From Candidatus Binataceae bacterium (GTDB lineage: Bacteria; Desulfobacterota; Binatia; Binatales; Binataceae), in NCBI GenBank assembly GCA_035650475.1, contig DASRHP010000012.1:670059-734058 (forward strand): a stretch of DNA of 64,000 nucleotides. The letters are read 5' to 3'. The translations under genes and the position numbers were made by a program. Positions 7,196 through 16,752 of the stretch are shown here, in pieces (the first letter of the stretch is position 1; each line of letters starts with the position of its first letter). Under the pieces are notes generated by a model. The model did not search any database. It saw only the letters and a list, made by a program, of their open reading frames with translations, and was not told the origin of the DNA.

Positions 7196-10100
7196 ATGTA
7201 CCGGATCAATAGGGTGGCGGCGTGGGCCCGCCAATTGTGGCGTGCGGCGCAGAGCGCCGGGCGATGGCGGCGTGCCGTTGCGACGGCGGCGCTCGTGGCG
7301 ATCGCGACGGCGGCCCTTGCGGGCGTGTGCGCGGCGGTGCCGATCCAGCTCGCCACGCCCGCCCAACCGGCCAGCGGCAAGCTGCCAGGTCTTGTGTCGG
7401 GCCTGTTGCTGCTCGCGCTGCTCGGCTACTCGTTCTATCTCTACGCCGCCCCGCTACTGAAGACGCAGCGTGCCGAACTCGCCCGCGCGCTGGCGCTGCT
7501 GGCGGCGATCGCCGCGGTCAAGTTCGCGCTGCTTCCGCTGTTCGCAGGCTACTCCAACGATATCTCGAGTTACGAATCATGGGCGCTCGAGATAGTGGCG
7601 CGGGGGCCGGCGCGCATCTACCGCGCCGGCTACTTCCTCGATTATCCGCCCGGCTATCTCTACGCGCTGTGGCTGATGGGCCTCGTCGCCTCGGCGCTCC
7701 ACGCCTCGGGCGTCGCGCTAAAGATGATCGTACAGGCGCCGGCGCTGATGGCCGACTTTGCGCTTGCCGCGGTGGCTTTCGTTCTGGTCCGCCGGACGCG
7801 TCCCGCGCGCCCCGTTGCCGCCCGCGTCGCCCTGCTGCTGGTCGCTCTCAACCCCGCTCTCCTGTACGACACGGTGGTTTGGGGCCAGACCGACTCGGTG
7901 ATGGCGAGCGTACTGATGTTGAGCGCCGCGCTCGCGCTCGACGACGAGTTCGAGCTGGCGTGGGCGCTCGCCACCGTCGGCGTGCTGGTCAAGCCGCAGG
8001 CGCTGATGTTCGTGCCGGTGCTGGGATGGTGGACGGTGCTGCGCGCGCCGCAGTGGCAATGGTGGCGCGCCGCGGCGGCCGCAGTGGTGACGGCGGTGGT
8101 CGGCGTTGTGCCGTTCCAGCTCGGCCATCCGTGGTACTGGGTTTTCGAGCTTTACCATTCGACGGCGGCTTACTACCACGAGACCTCGGTCAACGCGTTC
8201 AACCTGCTCGCGCTGCTTGGCGGGTTGCGCAAGCCCGATAGCGATACGCTCGCCGGCGTGTCGTATTTCGCGTTGGGAATGTCGCTGCTGATGCCGCTGT
8301 ACGCATTCGTGGGCTGGCGTCTGTGGCGGGACCGCAGCGCGCACGGCCTCCTCTACGGATGCTTCGGCGCGCTGTTCGGCTTCTTCATGCTCGCGCCGCG
8401 AATGCACGAGCGCTACCTCTATGCGGCGCTCGTCTTCGCCGCACCGCTGGCGGTCGAGAGCGCCGAGATGGCGGCGGTGTTCGCAATTCTCACGCTCACC
8501 TGCTTGTTCAACCTCGCCTACGTGCTGCACGCGCTGAAGACGGTCGTGTTTCTAGACTCGCGCGACGCTCTTGCGATGGCGGCTGCGGCGATCAACGTCC
8601 TCGCGCTCGCGCTCACCGCCGACTACGGATTCGCGGCGGTCGCATCCGAAAAAGCCAGCGGCGCCGAGCGCGTTTCGAGCGCGGCGGGCTCGTCTGGTGG
8701 ACCGCTCTGGCGGCGGATAACGGCTCAGATGCCGGGCGCCAGCGCGGCGCCGGCGTCGGGCGTTATGGGCGAGGCTGCGCCTGCGCCGCCCGTTCGCATC
8801 GAGCGTGAGCCGACGGCGGCGATGCGGTCGATCCCGTGGCTAGGGGCTGACACAGTGATTATCGCGGGGCTGGTCGCGGTCGCCGCGGCCACCCGCCTGT
8901 GGCATCTCGGCTACCCGCCCGAGATCGTCTTCGACGAGGTGCACTTCGTCGCCCAGGCGCGCCACTACATCCGCGCCGAGCCGTTCCTCGATCCCCATCC
9001 GCCGCTCGCCAAGCTGGTGATCACCGCTGGTATCCTACTTTTCGGCGACCATCCGTGGAGCTGGCGTATTGGCAACGCCATTCTTGGCACACTGCTCGTC
9101 GCGCTGACCTTCCTGCTGGGGCGGCGGATGTTTGCCTCGCGGCTGGCGGCAGCACTGGCCGCCGCGTTCATCACCTGCGACGGGATGTACCTCGTCGATT
9201 CGCGCATCGCCGTGATCGACATCGTCTATCTCACCTTCGCCGCCTGGTCATACCTGCTGCTGTTCCGTTTCGCCCAAGGCCAGGAGGAAGTAGATCGGCG
9301 GCGGACGCTGGCCGCGATGGGCGTGACACTGGGATTGTGCGTAGGCTCGAAGCTCTACGTTCCGGCCGTCGCGTTCCTGCTGTGCCTGGGCTTCATGATT
9401 TACTTCATCGTCCGCCGGGAGCATGCCACGGCGCCGGCCGAGCGCAACCGCCGCGTTGCCGGCGCGGTGCTGCTGGTGGGCGCGCTCAGCACCATTTTCT
9501 ACATAGGGGTTTTTATTCCCCATTATGCCCTTGGATGGTGGCGCGGGATCGCGGACCTCTTCCAGTACTACAAGGACGTGGTCTGGTACGAGAGGAGCGT
9601 CGCCCAGGCGACCCATCCGTACGCTTCGCCATGGTGGAGCTGGCCGCTGATGCTGCGGCCGATCGCCTACTGGCAGAACTTCCCGCCGCAGGGCAAGGTG
9701 GCGACGATCTGGGGCGGCGGCAATCCGCTACTGTGGTGGGGTGCGCTTACGGCCATCACCATCACGGCGGTGCGCGCGCTCGAGCGCCCCAGCCCGGCGC
9801 GGGTCTTTCTCGTCCTCGGCTACCTCGGAAATCTGGTGATCTGGATGCCGGTCGGTCGCACGCTGTTCCTGTATCACTACATGCCGTCGATCTACATCGG
9901 CTACCTGGCGCTCGCCGTCGTTCTCGCTGACGCCTGGAAGGGTGAGGCCGAGATGTGGGAATGCGCGGCGCTGGTGCTCACGATGGTGCCGGCGGTGATC
10001 CTCGGGATGGGCGGCTGGCAGGGGCAGGCGACGGGTGCCCTGTTGGTCGTCTTCGCCTGCTACCTGGTCGCGGCCGAGCTGGGCGCGGGCATCGAGCCGC

Positions 10101-10258
10101 CGCGCTGGGCGCCGCGGCTGGTCGCCGTGGGCTTCGTCGGCATGGCGACGGTCCTGTTCATCTACTATTTCCCAGTATGGACCGGGATCCCGATTGAGCG
10201 CGCGGGGTATTACGCAAGGATGTGGCTCAAGGGGCCGGGCCTGCGCAACTGGATATAG
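7196..10258 (+). CDS. Double GT-C glycosyltransferase: Gpi18-like half fused to a protein O-mannosyltransferase (PMT) half
   Basis: A very large integral membrane protein (about 1020 aa) built from two GT-C modules. The N-terminal module (about 1-485) has many membrane helices and the motif WGQTDS (229-234), as in Gpi18/COG5542-type mannosyltransferases. A Ser/Ala/Pro-rich linker (about 490-550) follows. The C-terminal module is PMT (GT39): the extracytoplasmic acidic pair D580-E581 in FDEVHF, then DPHPPLAKL, and the PMT C-terminal signature HPYASPWWSWPLMLRPI. PMTs move mannose from a polyprenyl-phosphate sugar to Ser/Thr of exported proteins. ATG 7196 is preferred (GGAACGAG before it); in-frame GTG 7154 and ATG 7172 are alternatives. 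The next gene starts 14 bp downstream and probably belongs to the same operon. Acceptor and sugar are unknown. Confidence 0.88.
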   Translation: MYRINRVAAWARQLWRAAQSAGRWRRAVATAALVAIATAALAGVCAAVPIQLATPAQPASGKLPGLVSGLLLLALLGYSFYLYAAPLLKTQRAELARALALLAAIAAVKFALLPLFAGYSNDISSYESWALEIVARGPARIYRAGYFLDYPPGYLYALWLMGLVASALHASGVALKMIVQAPALMADFALAAVAFVLVRRTRPARPVAARVALLLVALNPALLYDTVVWGQTDSVMASVLMLSAALALDDEFELAWALATVGVLVKPQALMFVPVLGWWTVLRAPQWQWWRAAAAAVVTAVVGVVPFQLGHPWYWVFELYHSTAAYYHETSVNAFNLLALLGGLRKPDSDTLAGVSYFALGMSLLMPLYAFVGWRLWRDRSAHGLLYGCFGALFGFFMLAPRMHERYLYAALVFAAPLAVESAEMAAVFAILTLTCLFNLAYVLHALKTVVFLDSRDALAMAAAAINVLALALTADYGFAAVASEKASGAERVSSAAGSSGGPLWRRITAQMPGASAAPASGVMGEAAPAPPVRIEREPTAAMRSIPWLGADTVIIAGLVAVAAATRLWHLGYPPEIVFDEVHFVAQARHYIRAEPFLDPHPPLAKLVITAGILLFGDHPWSWRIGNAILGTLLVALTFLLGRRMFASRLAAALAAAFITCDGMYLVDSRIAVIDIVYLTFAAWSYLLLFRFAQGQEEVDRRRTLAAMGVTLGLCVGSKLYVPAVAFLLCLGFMIYFIVRREHATAPAERNRRVAGAVLLVGALSTIFYIGVFIPHYALGWWRGIADLFQYYKDVVWYERSVAQATHPYASPWWSWPLMLRPIAYWQNFPPQGKVATIWGGGNPLLWWGALTAITITAVRALERPSPARVFLVLGYLGNLVIWMPVGRTLFLYHYMPSIYIGYLALAVVLADAWKGEAEMWECAALVLTMVPAVILGMGGWQGQATGALLVVFACYLVAAELGAGIEPPRWAPRLVAVGFVGMATVLFIYYFPVWTGIPIERAGYYARMWLKGPGLRNWI

Positions 10259-10272
10259 CGCTAGCGGGGATC

Positions 10273-11124
10273 ATGAGCGCGCCGAACAGCCGTACAAGCG
10301 CCGCCGCCTTGTTCGCGATTGCGCTCGTCGCGTCGCTCGTTGCCTGGCTCTGCCCGCCAACGGCATGCGGCGCCGACGCCAGTCCCGCGGCGACGGTTAG
10401 GGGAACCGCGGCGGTGCAAGCGTTGCCCGGCGGGCCCAATCTGCTCGCCAATTCCGACCTGACACGCGGCGCCGGCAAGTCGCCTGATCATTGGCGCACC
10501 GGCGGATGGAAGGAAGCGCCTACGGTCACGGGCTACGACTGGCTGCATTCGACGGGCAGCGAGCCGGAGCTGGTAGTCACTAACTTCCAACCCAACGACG
10601 CGCGCTGGATCCAATCGCTCAGCCTTGGCCCCGGATGGTACTACGTCAGCGCCGAGGTGCGCACCGAGGAGGTGCCGTCCAACGCAACTGGCGCAACCGT
10701 CAGCCTCGACGAGGACGGAATAAATTCCACTGACTTGCGCGGCACCACCGATTGGCGCCGGCTCGGCTTCTACCTCAGGGTTGGCGCGCATGGCGCCGAC
10801 GTCGACGTCGCCCTGCGCTTGGGCAACTTCGGCAGCCTGAACAGCGGCCGTGCCTTCTTCCGCAAGCCGAGCGTGGTCAGAGTTGCCGCGCCGCCGCCCG
10901 AGGCGACGCCGGTTTACGACCTCGCCGCGGTGCGCAAGGCCGAAGCCGCACCGCCGGTCGGCCGTTTCTGGACGCTGATCGCGACGTTCGTGCTACTCGG
11001 AATCCTGACCGTAGTAGGGTGGAACCTTTACGGCGCGGACGAGCGCGCGACGGCGGCGCCGCCGCCGCGCGCCGAGCGACGGCGCCGGTCGGGCGACGGC
11101 GGCCGGCGCAAGGTCGGGCGCTGA
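10273..11124 (+). CDS. Exported, membrane-anchored protein with a carbohydrate-binding-like beta-sandwich
   Basis: A 283-aa product starting with a signal peptide (hydrophobic stretch at about 12-28 ending CGADAS). The middle (about 55-205) begins PNLLANSDLTRG...HW, has evenly spaced Trp/Tyr-rich strands (WYYVSAEVRTE) and ends in a strand before FFRKPSVV; this resembles galactose-binding/CBM-type jelly-roll domains. A single membrane helix (FWTLIATFVLLGILTVV) near residue 235-255 and a very basic Arg-rich tail follow, so the domain should face the periplasm. It starts 14 bp after the double glycosyltransferase, suggesting a joint role in glycan handling. ATG 10273 is preferred over the upstream in-frame ATG 10222 because it begins the signal peptide. 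Confidence 0.7.
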   Translation: MSAPNSRTSAAALFAIALVASLVAWLCPPTACGADASPAATVRGTAAVQALPGGPNLLANSDLTRGAGKSPDHWRTGGWKEAPTVTGYDWLHSTGSEPELVVTNFQPNDARWIQSLSLGPGWYYVSAEVRTEEVPSNATGATVSLDEDGINSTDLRGTTDWRRLGFYLRVGAHGADVDVALRLGNFGSLNSGRAFFRKPSVVRVAAPPPEATPVYDLAAVRKAEAAPPVGRFWTLIATFVLLGILTVVGWNLYGADERATAAPPPRAERRRRSGDGGRRKVGR

Positions 11125-11196
11125 CGCGTACAAGTCGGTGACGACGCGCGCCCGCCGATCCCTGAGGATTAACGCCCGAGCACGGCCACGAGGCCT

Positions 11197-12282
11197 TTAT
11201 CCCTGCTGCGGCAGCAGTCCGGCGCGCGTAACCTCGCGCCGCTCGCTTTTGTCCAGCGCCTCGGCCGCCCTGGACAGCGGGAAGGTCGCATCGCACATCT
11301 CCCTGTACGGATAACGGTCGATGTGCGCGGAGAGGAAGTCGAGCGCCTTCTTGAGATAGTGCGGCGGATACATTACGACGCCGATTACTTCGAGCGACTT
11401 GAAGGTCACCCGCCACGGTGCGATTGGGGCCGTGAGCTGCGGCGAGATGTTGCCGATTTCGATCACGCGGCCGCCGACCGAGGCGAGTTCAAGCGCATCG
11501 ATGAACGCCTCGGGAACGCCCGCGACTTCGAGCACGACGTCGGGCGTGGCGCCGAGGATCTCGCGGATACGCTTCTGGCGCGCTTCCGAAGTCGGGTACT
11601 TGCGCAAATCGATCGTCGCGTCAGCGCCGAACCGGGCCGCCTCGTCGAGGCGGCGGTCAACACCATCGATTGCGATCACGTAGGCGCCGCGCGCCTTGGC
11701 AATCGCCATCGCATGCAGTCCCAGCCCGCCCGCGCCGAGCACCACCAGGCTCTCGCCGTAACGCAGCCGGCCGCGGTCGAGTCCCCAGTATACCTGCGAC
11801 ATCGCGCAGTTGGCCGACGAGGCGATGAGATCGGGGACGTTGTCGGGCACGCGGTAGAAATTCTGCGCGGCGCGCACGATGTAATGGGTGGCGAAGGTCG
11901 CGGTGAAATGCGGCGGTTCGCTCGGATGACGCACGCCGAAGACCTTGTTGACGCAGGCCGCCTGGTTGCCGACCACGCAGTTGGCGCATCGGTTGCACAC
12001 CGAGTAATAGACCGGCGCGATCCGATCGCCTGCCTTCACCGGCACGCCCGCCCAGTCGGTCTTCACTCCATCGCCGAGCGCCATGATCCGTCCGGCCATC
12101 TCGTGCCCGGGCATGATCCCGTGGCGGCCGCCAAATTCGCCCCGCCACATATGGACTTCGGAGCCGCATACGTTGGTCTGAGTGACTTCGGCGATAAGTC
12201 CGCCCGGCGGGGGCGGCGGAACCTCGTGCTCGAAAAACTCAATCTTGTGGCCGGTGGGAATAAAGGCGACCTTTCCCTTCAT
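11197..12282 (-). CDS. Zinc-dependent alcohol dehydrogenase (MDR family)
   Basis: A 361-aa medium-chain dehydrogenase/reductase that oxidises an alcohol or polyol with NAD(P). Catalytic zinc ligands are seen as C39 and H60-E61 (GHE motif); the structural zinc uses C96, C99, C102 and C110. The Rossmann motif GAGGLGLHA (about 176-184) binds the nucleotide, and the acidic end of the next strand (AIDG) suggests NAD rather than NADP. The substrate cannot be told from sequence. It stands alone, converging with the upstream beta-sandwich gene. Confidence 0.88.
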   Translation of the reverse strand: MKGKVAFIPTGHKIEFFEHEVPPPPPGGLIAEVTQTNVCGSEVHMWRGEFGGRHGIMPGHEMAGRIMALGDGVKTDWAGVPVKAGDRIAPVYYSVCNRCANCVVGNQAACVNKVFGVRHPSEPPHFTATFATHYIVRAAQNFYRVPDNVPDLIASSANCAMSQVYWGLDRGRLRYGESLVVLGAGGLGLHAMAIAKARGAYVIAIDGVDRRLDEAARFGADATIDLRKYPTSEARQKRIREILGATPDVVLEVAGVPEAFIDALELASVGGRVIEIGNISPQLTAPIAPWRVTFKSLEVIGVVMYPPHYLKKALDFLSAHIDRYPYREMCDATFPLSRAAEALDKSERREVTRAGLLPQQG

Positions 12283-12387
12283 CGCGATGCTTCTCCTGCG
12301 TTGGGCGCAACGGCAATGGTCCGCGCGCGCCCCGTTGATGGCATCGGTTTCGCCCGCCGATGGGCGAATGTCAAGCGCGCGCCGGGG

Positions 12388-12966
12388 TCAATCGGTCGGC
12401 GCGGCAAAGGTCGGCCGCTTCATCTGAGCCGCTTCGGCGACGATCTCCTGGAGCAGGCGCGCTTCGGACTTGCCGCGCGAGACGCATTGCACGTCGGTCA
12501 TCGGATGCAGCGGAATGTGGAGCGGAGCGCTGAACGTCGCCTGTACCGCGACCGTGCTCGCCTCGCGCCCGTTGGGCTTGACTTCGAAGTTGTAGACCGC
12601 CGTTGCCGCGTCGTTGGGTTCAGCCGCGTACTTGCCGACGATGCCTTTGAGATTGCCGCAGTCGGCGTCGTCCAGCGTGAAGCGGTTGGTCTCGGTCTCG
12701 ATTATGCCGTGGTTGGGATCCTCGGCATTGATGTGCAGCTTATTCTTGCGGATCACGGCATGCACCGCGTCCCAGGCCAGGTCGTAGGGCTGATCGAGCG
12801 CGACCTTGTTTTTGTTCGGCGGCGGCGGCGCCTGGGTCGGCGGATAGAAGCATCCCGCGCTCGCGAGGAGGGCGAGCGTTGCGGCCTTCAGCGCCAGGCG
12901 TGCGGCCCGCAGCGGCGTTGCGCCCGCCGCCGGCGCGGTGATCGAGCCAGTGTGAACGCGATTCAT
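12388..12966 (-). CDS. Putative lipoprotein of unknown function
   Basis: A 192-aa product beginning with a basic N-terminus, a hydrophobic stretch and a possible lipobox (ASAGC, Cys39), followed by a Pro-rich spacer. The mature part has about 140 residues with alternating strands and helices (PYDLAWDAVHAVIRKNKL, then GIIETETNRF). I recognise no family. ATG 12966 is preferred because it is followed by the signal peptide and preceded by GAGG and GGGACAGG; the frame is open upstream to 13065. It faces yebC divergently, sharing a 211-bp promoter region. Confidence 0.68.
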   Translation of the reverse strand: MNRVHTGSITAPAAGATPLRAARLALKAATLALLASAGCFYPPTQAPPPPNKNKVALDQPYDLAWDAVHAVIRKNKLHINAEDPNHGIIETETNRFTLDDADCGNLKGIVGKYAAEPNDAATAVYNFEVKPNGREASTVAVQATFSAPLHIPLHPMTDVQCVSRGKSEARLLQEIVAEAAQMKRPTFAAPTD

Positions 12967-13177
12967 CCTGTCCCACGTCCTCGCAGTCCGAGCCTGGCCC
13001 GCGGCCGGGGCTCCGTCGCTCCATTGAACGGACAAAGCGTACGCGGTGCAACGGTTGCACGGCACGCGAGCCTTGAAGAGCTATCGGCCCGGCAATCGCT
13101 CCCCCGTGATGCGCCGATGTGGTAGGCTCGGCGCGGGACCGCTGCCCGTAGGCGGGCGAGTCCGCGAGGGCGCATCA

Positions 13178-13930
13178 ATGTCAGGTCATTCCAAGTGGAG
13201 TTCGATCAAGCATAAGAAGGCCGCGCGCGACGCCAAGCGCGGCAAGCTCTTCACCAAGCTCATCAAGGAAATCACGATCGCAGCCCGCCTCGGCGGCGGC
13301 GACCTCAATTCCAACCCGCGCCTGCGTGCAGCGGTGACGGCGGCGCGCGCGCAATCGATGCCCAACGACAATATCGAGCGCGCGATCAAGAAGGGCACCG
13401 GCGAGCTGGGCGGCGGCCAGCTCGAAGAGGTCGTGTATGAAGGCTACGGCCCAGGCGGCGTGGCGGTGATCGTTGACGTGCTCACCGACAACCGCAACCG
13501 GGTGGTCGCCGAGCTGCGCTTCATCTTTTCGCGCCACGGCGGCAACCTCGGCGAGGCGGGATGCGTCGCGTGGATGTTCAAGAAGCGCGGCGTCGTCACC
13601 ATCGACAAGGGCGTGGTCGACGAGGACCGCCTGATGGAGGTCGCGCTGGAGGCCGGCGCCGACGACGTCACCTCCGACAACGACAGCTTCCAGGTCCTGA
13701 CCGCTCCCGAGAAGTTCGCCGCAGTGCGCGACGCGATCGAGAAGGCCGGCATCCCGATCGCGAGTGCCGAGGTGTCGCGCCATCCCGACAACACCGTGCG
13801 CGTCTCGGGCCATACCGCGGAACAGGTGCTCAAGCTGATGGAGGAGCTCGAGGACCACGACGAGGTCCAGAGCGTTTCCTCCAACTTCGATATCAGCGAC
13901 GAGGAGATGGCGCAGTACTCGGCGGCCTAA
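13178..13930 (+). CDS. yebC: YebC/PmpR-family protein (TACO1 type)
   Basis: Members of this family relieve ribosome stalling at polyproline-type sequences and some act as DNA-binding regulators. The 250-aa product starts with the family hallmark [16 protein letters not shown] and contains [26 protein letters not shown] and [11 protein letters not shown], all canonical. ATG 13178 is fixed by the MSGHSKW motif, although the frame is open further upstream. It directly precedes ruvCAB, as in many Proteobacteria. Confidence 0.96.
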   Translation: MSGHSKWSSIKHKKAARDAKRGKLFTKLIKEITIAARLGGGDLNSNPRLRAAVTAARAQSMPNDNIERAIKKGTGELGGGQLEEVVYEGYGPGGVAVIVDVLTDNRNRVVAELRFIFSRHGGNLGEAGCVAWMFKKRGVVTIDKGVVDEDRLMEVALEAGADDVTSDNDSFQVLTAPEKFAAVRDAIEKAGIPIASAEVSRHPDNTVRVSGHTAEQVLKLMEELEDHDEVQSVSSNFDISDEEMAQYSAA

Positions 13931-13979
13931 CCTGATGCGGCACGCGGGCGCACGCGCCCCGCGCTAGGAGGTGGCGGTG

Positions 13980-14522
13980 ATGCGGGTGATAGGGGTGGAC
14001 CCGGGCAACGTGGCTACCGGGTTCGGCGTGATCGAGGGCGTCCCCTCGAAACCCGTGCATATCGCGGCGGGCACGATTCGCCCGCCGACGGCGCTGCGCG
14101 GCGGCCCGCGGCTCAAATCGATTCACGACCGCCTGCTCGGGCTCATCGACGAGTACGCGCCGGCCGCGATGAGCCTGGAACGCAGTTTCGTCGCCGCCAA
14201 CGTGCAGAGCGCCTTTCGCCTCGGCGAGGCGCGCGCGGTCGCGATGCTCGCGGCGGCGGAGCGCGGGCTGGCGCTTTACGAATACACTCCCAACGACGTC
14301 AAGGTGACCGTCGCCGGCTACGGCCACGCCGACAAAGCGCAGATCGGCTACATGGTGCGGCGCACGCTTGCGCTGGGCGACGGGGTTGAGCTGGATGCCG
14401 ACGCCGCCGACGCCCTGGCGATCGCGCTGTGTCATCTGTATCGCGCGCCGGCGCAACTGATGGCGGCGGCGGCGCAGGCGAGTAGCCGCCGGCGCAGGGC
14501 GCTTGCGGGAGGCGCGCGATGA
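13980..14522 (+). CDS. ruvC: Holliday junction resolvase RuvC
   Basis: RuvC cuts Holliday junctions symmetrically after RuvAB branch migration. The N-terminal GVDPGNVATGFGVIE carries the first catalytic Asp, SLERSFVAANVQSA gives the catalytic Glu, and DAADALAIALCH the C-terminal Asp pair of the RNase H-like fold. Length is 180 aa from ATG 13980, chosen because AGGAGGT at 13966-13972 stands 7 bases before it; GTG codons at 13971 and 13977 are alternatives. Its stop overlaps ruvA by 4 bases. Confidence 0.95.
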   Translation: MRVIGVDPGNVATGFGVIEGVPSKPVHIAAGTIRPPTALRGGPRLKSIHDRLLGLIDEYAPAAMSLERSFVAANVQSAFRLGEARAVAMLAAAERGLALYEYTPNDVKVTVAGYGHADKAQIGYMVRRTLALGDGVELDADAADALAIALCHLYRAPAQLMAAAAQASSRRRRALAGGAR

Positions 14523-15151
14523 TCGCGAGCCTGAGCGGCCGGCTTAGGGAGCGCCAGGCGGGCAGAGCGGTGGTCGAAACCGCGGGTGTCGGCTACGAGG
14601 TCTTCATCCCGCTGTCGACCTACTACCGGCTGCCCGCGCCGGGCGCGCCCGTCGCGCTGGACGTGCGGATGGTGGTGCGCGAGGAGTCGCTAACCCTCTA
14701 CGGCTTTTCCACCGCGGCCGAGAAGCAGGCCTTCGACCTGCTGATGCTGGTGCAGCACGTCGGGCCCAAGCTGGCGCTTGCTATCCTGTCGGTGCTCTCG
14801 CCCGACGAGCTGGTCAGTGCGATCGCACACGAGGACGTCGAGCGGCTCGACGCCGTGCCGGGGGTCGGCGCCAAGGTCGCTGAGCGCGTGGTGCGCGAGC
14901 TGCGCGACAAGATCGGCGAGCTGAGGACGGCCGCCGCAGAGCGAATCGAGCAGGCTAATGGCGCCGCCGATGGCCGGGCGGCGGGGGCGAGCGAGATCGA
15001 CGACGCCGTCTCGGCGCTGGTCAATCTCGGCTACAAGCCCGTCGAGGCGCGCCGCGCGGTGGACGCCGCGGCACGCGCGGCCGGCGACGCGCCGCGCGCA
15101 CTGGAAGCGATTATCCGCGAGTCGCTCGCGATATTGCTGGGTGAAAGGTAA
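14519..15151 (+). CDS. ruvA: Holliday junction branch migration protein RuvA
   Basis: RuvA tetramers bind the four-way junction and load RuvB. The product (210 aa) has the N-terminal OB-fold (MIASLSGRL...VGYEVF), tandem helix-hairpin-helix motifs ([17 protein letters not shown] and [16 protein letters not shown]) and a C-terminal RuvB-binding domain ([19 protein letters not shown]). The start ATG overlaps the ruvC stop as ATGA. The GTG start of ruvB lies in its last 11 bases. Confidence 0.96.
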   Translation: MIASLSGRLRERQAGRAVVETAGVGYEVFIPLSTYYRLPAPGAPVALDVRMVVREESLTLYGFSTAAEKQAFDLLMLVQHVGPKLALAILSVLSPDELVSAIAHEDVERLDAVPGVGAKVAERVVRELRDKIGELRTAAAERIEQANGAADGRAAGASEIDDAVSALVNLGYKPVEARRAVDAAARAAGDAPRALEAIIRESLAILLGER

Positions 15152-16187
15152 GGCGAACAAAACAGGGGCCGACGCCGCCGACGCCGCCCGCCTCGCCGCA
15201 CCCGGCGCGAGCGACGAAGAGCGCGCAATCGACCTCTCGCTGCGCCCGCGCGCGCTCGACGAGTTCGTCGGTCAGGGGCGTATCCGCAAGGTCCTCGGGA
15301 TGTCGATCCAGGCGGCGCGCCAGCGCGCAGAGGTCCTCGACCACGTCCTCTTTTCCGGCCCTCCGGGCTTGGGCAAGACCTCGCTCGCCCACATCATCGC
15401 GCGCGAGCTCGGGGTCAACGTGCGCGCGACCTCGGGCCCGGCGATCGAGCGCGCCGGCGACCTCGCCGCGATCGTCAGCGGGCTCGAGGAGCACGACGTG
15501 CTCTTTATCGACGAAATCCATCGCCTCGCCCGCCCGGTCGAGGAGGTGCTGTACCCGGCGATGGAGGACTTCGAGCTCAATATCGTGGTCGGTAAGGGGA
15601 TGGGCGCGCGGACGATGCCGCTGGCGGTCAAGCCGTTCACGCTGGTCGGCGCGACCACGCGCGCCGGCCTGCTGAGCTCGCCGCTGCGCGACCGTTTCGG
15701 CCAACATTTCCATCTTGAGTTCTACAGCCACGCCGAGCTGACCGAGATCGTGACGCGCTCGGCGCGCCTGCTCGGCGTGCGAATCGACGCCGAGGGCGCG
15801 CAGGAAATCGCCGCCCGCTCGCGCGGCACGCCGCGAATTGCCAACCGTATCCTGCGGCGCGTGCGCGACTTTGCCCAGGTCAACGAGGCGGCGACGGTGA
15901 CGCGCGAGGTCGCGCTCGGCGCGCTCGAACTGCTCGAGATCGACGCCTGCGGCTTCGACCGGATGGATCGTGCGATCCTGGCCGCGGTTATCGACGTCTT
16001 CGACGGCGGGCCGGTGGGTGTCGAGAGCCTGGCGGCCGCGGTCGGCGAGGAGCCCGACACGATCGAGGAGGTATACGAGCCCTACTTGCTCCAGGAGGGC
16101 TTCATCTCGCGTACCGCGCGCGGGCGCGTCGCGACCCAGCGCGCCTACGGCCATCTCGGCCGCACCCGCCGCGGCACTTTGCTCTGA
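15141..16187 (+). CDS. ruvB: Holliday junction branch migration ATPase RuvB
   Basis: RuvB is the hexameric AAA+ motor pulling DNA through the RuvA-bound junction. The sequence has [11 protein letters not shown], Walker [10 protein letters not shown], Walker [10 protein letters not shown], sensor [18 protein letters not shown] and a winged-helix end ([15 protein letters not shown]...[14 protein letters not shown]). Length (348 aa) is normal. GTG 15141 is chosen as the nearest in-frame start before the conserved core and overlaps ruvA by 11 bases, implying coupled translation. Confidence 0.95.
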   Translation: MKGKANKTGADAADAARLAAPGASDEERAIDLSLRPRALDEFVGQGRIRKVLGMSIQAARQRAEVLDHVLFSGPPGLGKTSLAHIIARELGVNVRATSGPAIERAGDLAAIVSGLEEHDVLFIDEIHRLARPVEEVLYPAMEDFELNIVVGKGMGARTMPLAVKPFTLVGATTRAGLLSSPLRDRFGQHFHLEFYSHAELTEIVTRSARLLGVRIDAEGAQEIAARSRGTPRIANRILRRVRDFAQVNEAATVTREVALGALELLEIDACGFDRMDRAILAAVIDVFDGGPVGVESLAAAVGEEPDTIEEVYEPYLLQEGFISRTARGRVATQRAYGHLGRTRRGTLL

Positions 16188-16211
16188 ACCGGTTCGCTTG
16201 TTTTTGAGCCA

Positions 16212-16233
16212 GCGGGCCGGCTTCCGTGCCCGC
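16212..16233. terminator. Hairpin after ruvB
   Basis: A 6-bp inverted repeat GCGGGC / GCCCGC with a 10-base loop lies between convergent ruvB and the lipoprotein gene. A run of five T (16201-16205) precedes it, which on the minus strand would be a weak A-rich tract. A terminator role is only suggested by position. Confidence 0.25.
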
Positions 16234-16261
16234 CGATCGTTGGCCAGCCGAGGCGCGCCGC

Positions 16262-16732
16262 TTACGCCGAGGGCACCGGCGGAGCCAGCGAATGGCGGCA
16301 GCCGTGACAGGGATCTTTCATTCTGATTGCCTCGGCGCTGATCGCGATCGTCGGCGGATCGCCGTCGCCGACCTTGGTGCTGACGTGGATGATCGCGTCA
16401 ACGTTGTTGCCCCAGCGCGCGATCGCCATCTGGCGCAGCTTCTCGTTGATGTAGTCAGTATCGATCGTTTCGCCGTTGAGCGGATCGCTGTAGCTCAGGT
16501 CGCCGAGCTTGTCGTAGGGCCGCTGGATGCCGCCGGTGTAGATCAGGATACGCCCGTGGTCTTCCTGGATTACGCGCTCGCGCTCCGCCTGGCGCTCGGC
16601 TCGGCGCTGCTGCACGTAGGTCTGGCATGCGGAGATGCATAGCGTGACGGCGACCAGGATTGCGCCCAGCTCGAGCGCGCGACGGCGCCTTATCAGATTG
16701 CGCGACGGACAGATAACGTATCGGGCTCGCAT
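16262..16732 (-). CDS. Putative lipoprotein, paralogue of the upstream gene, CxxCRH tail
   Basis: A 156-aa product with a basic N-terminus, a hydrophobic helix and lipobox ISAC (Cys36). The mature protein starts with a Gln/Arg/Glu-rich helix, then shares with the neighbour at 16753-17202 the pattern GGI-x2-PY-x-KLG-x-LSY, ID-x3-IN-x-KLR, MAIARWG, VDAIIH-x-STKVG. It ends near CHGCRH. The helix-then-strand KLRQMAIARW...VDAIIH resembles YbjQ-like folds, but this is a guess. ATG 16732 is preferred because the longer frame upstream lacks a signal and overlaps the paralogue. The CxxC with His could bind metal or heme; this is untested. Confidence 0.72.
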   Translation of the reverse strand: MRARYVICPSRNLIRRRRALELGAILVAVTLCISACQTYVQQRRAERQAERERVIQEDHGRILIYTGGIQRPYDKLGDLSYSDPLNGETIDTDYINEKLRQMAIARWGNNVDAIIHVSTKVGDGDPPTIAISAEAIRMKDPCHGCRHSLAPPVPSA

Positions 16733-16752
16733 GCCAGGGACGTTCCGCGGGA

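Noticed and set aside
11323..13125. 600-codon open frame on the plus strand
   Set aside because: It is antisense to the zinc alcohol dehydrogenase and lipoprotein genes, both of which show motif-level support; the translated frame is Arg/Ala/His rich without motifs.
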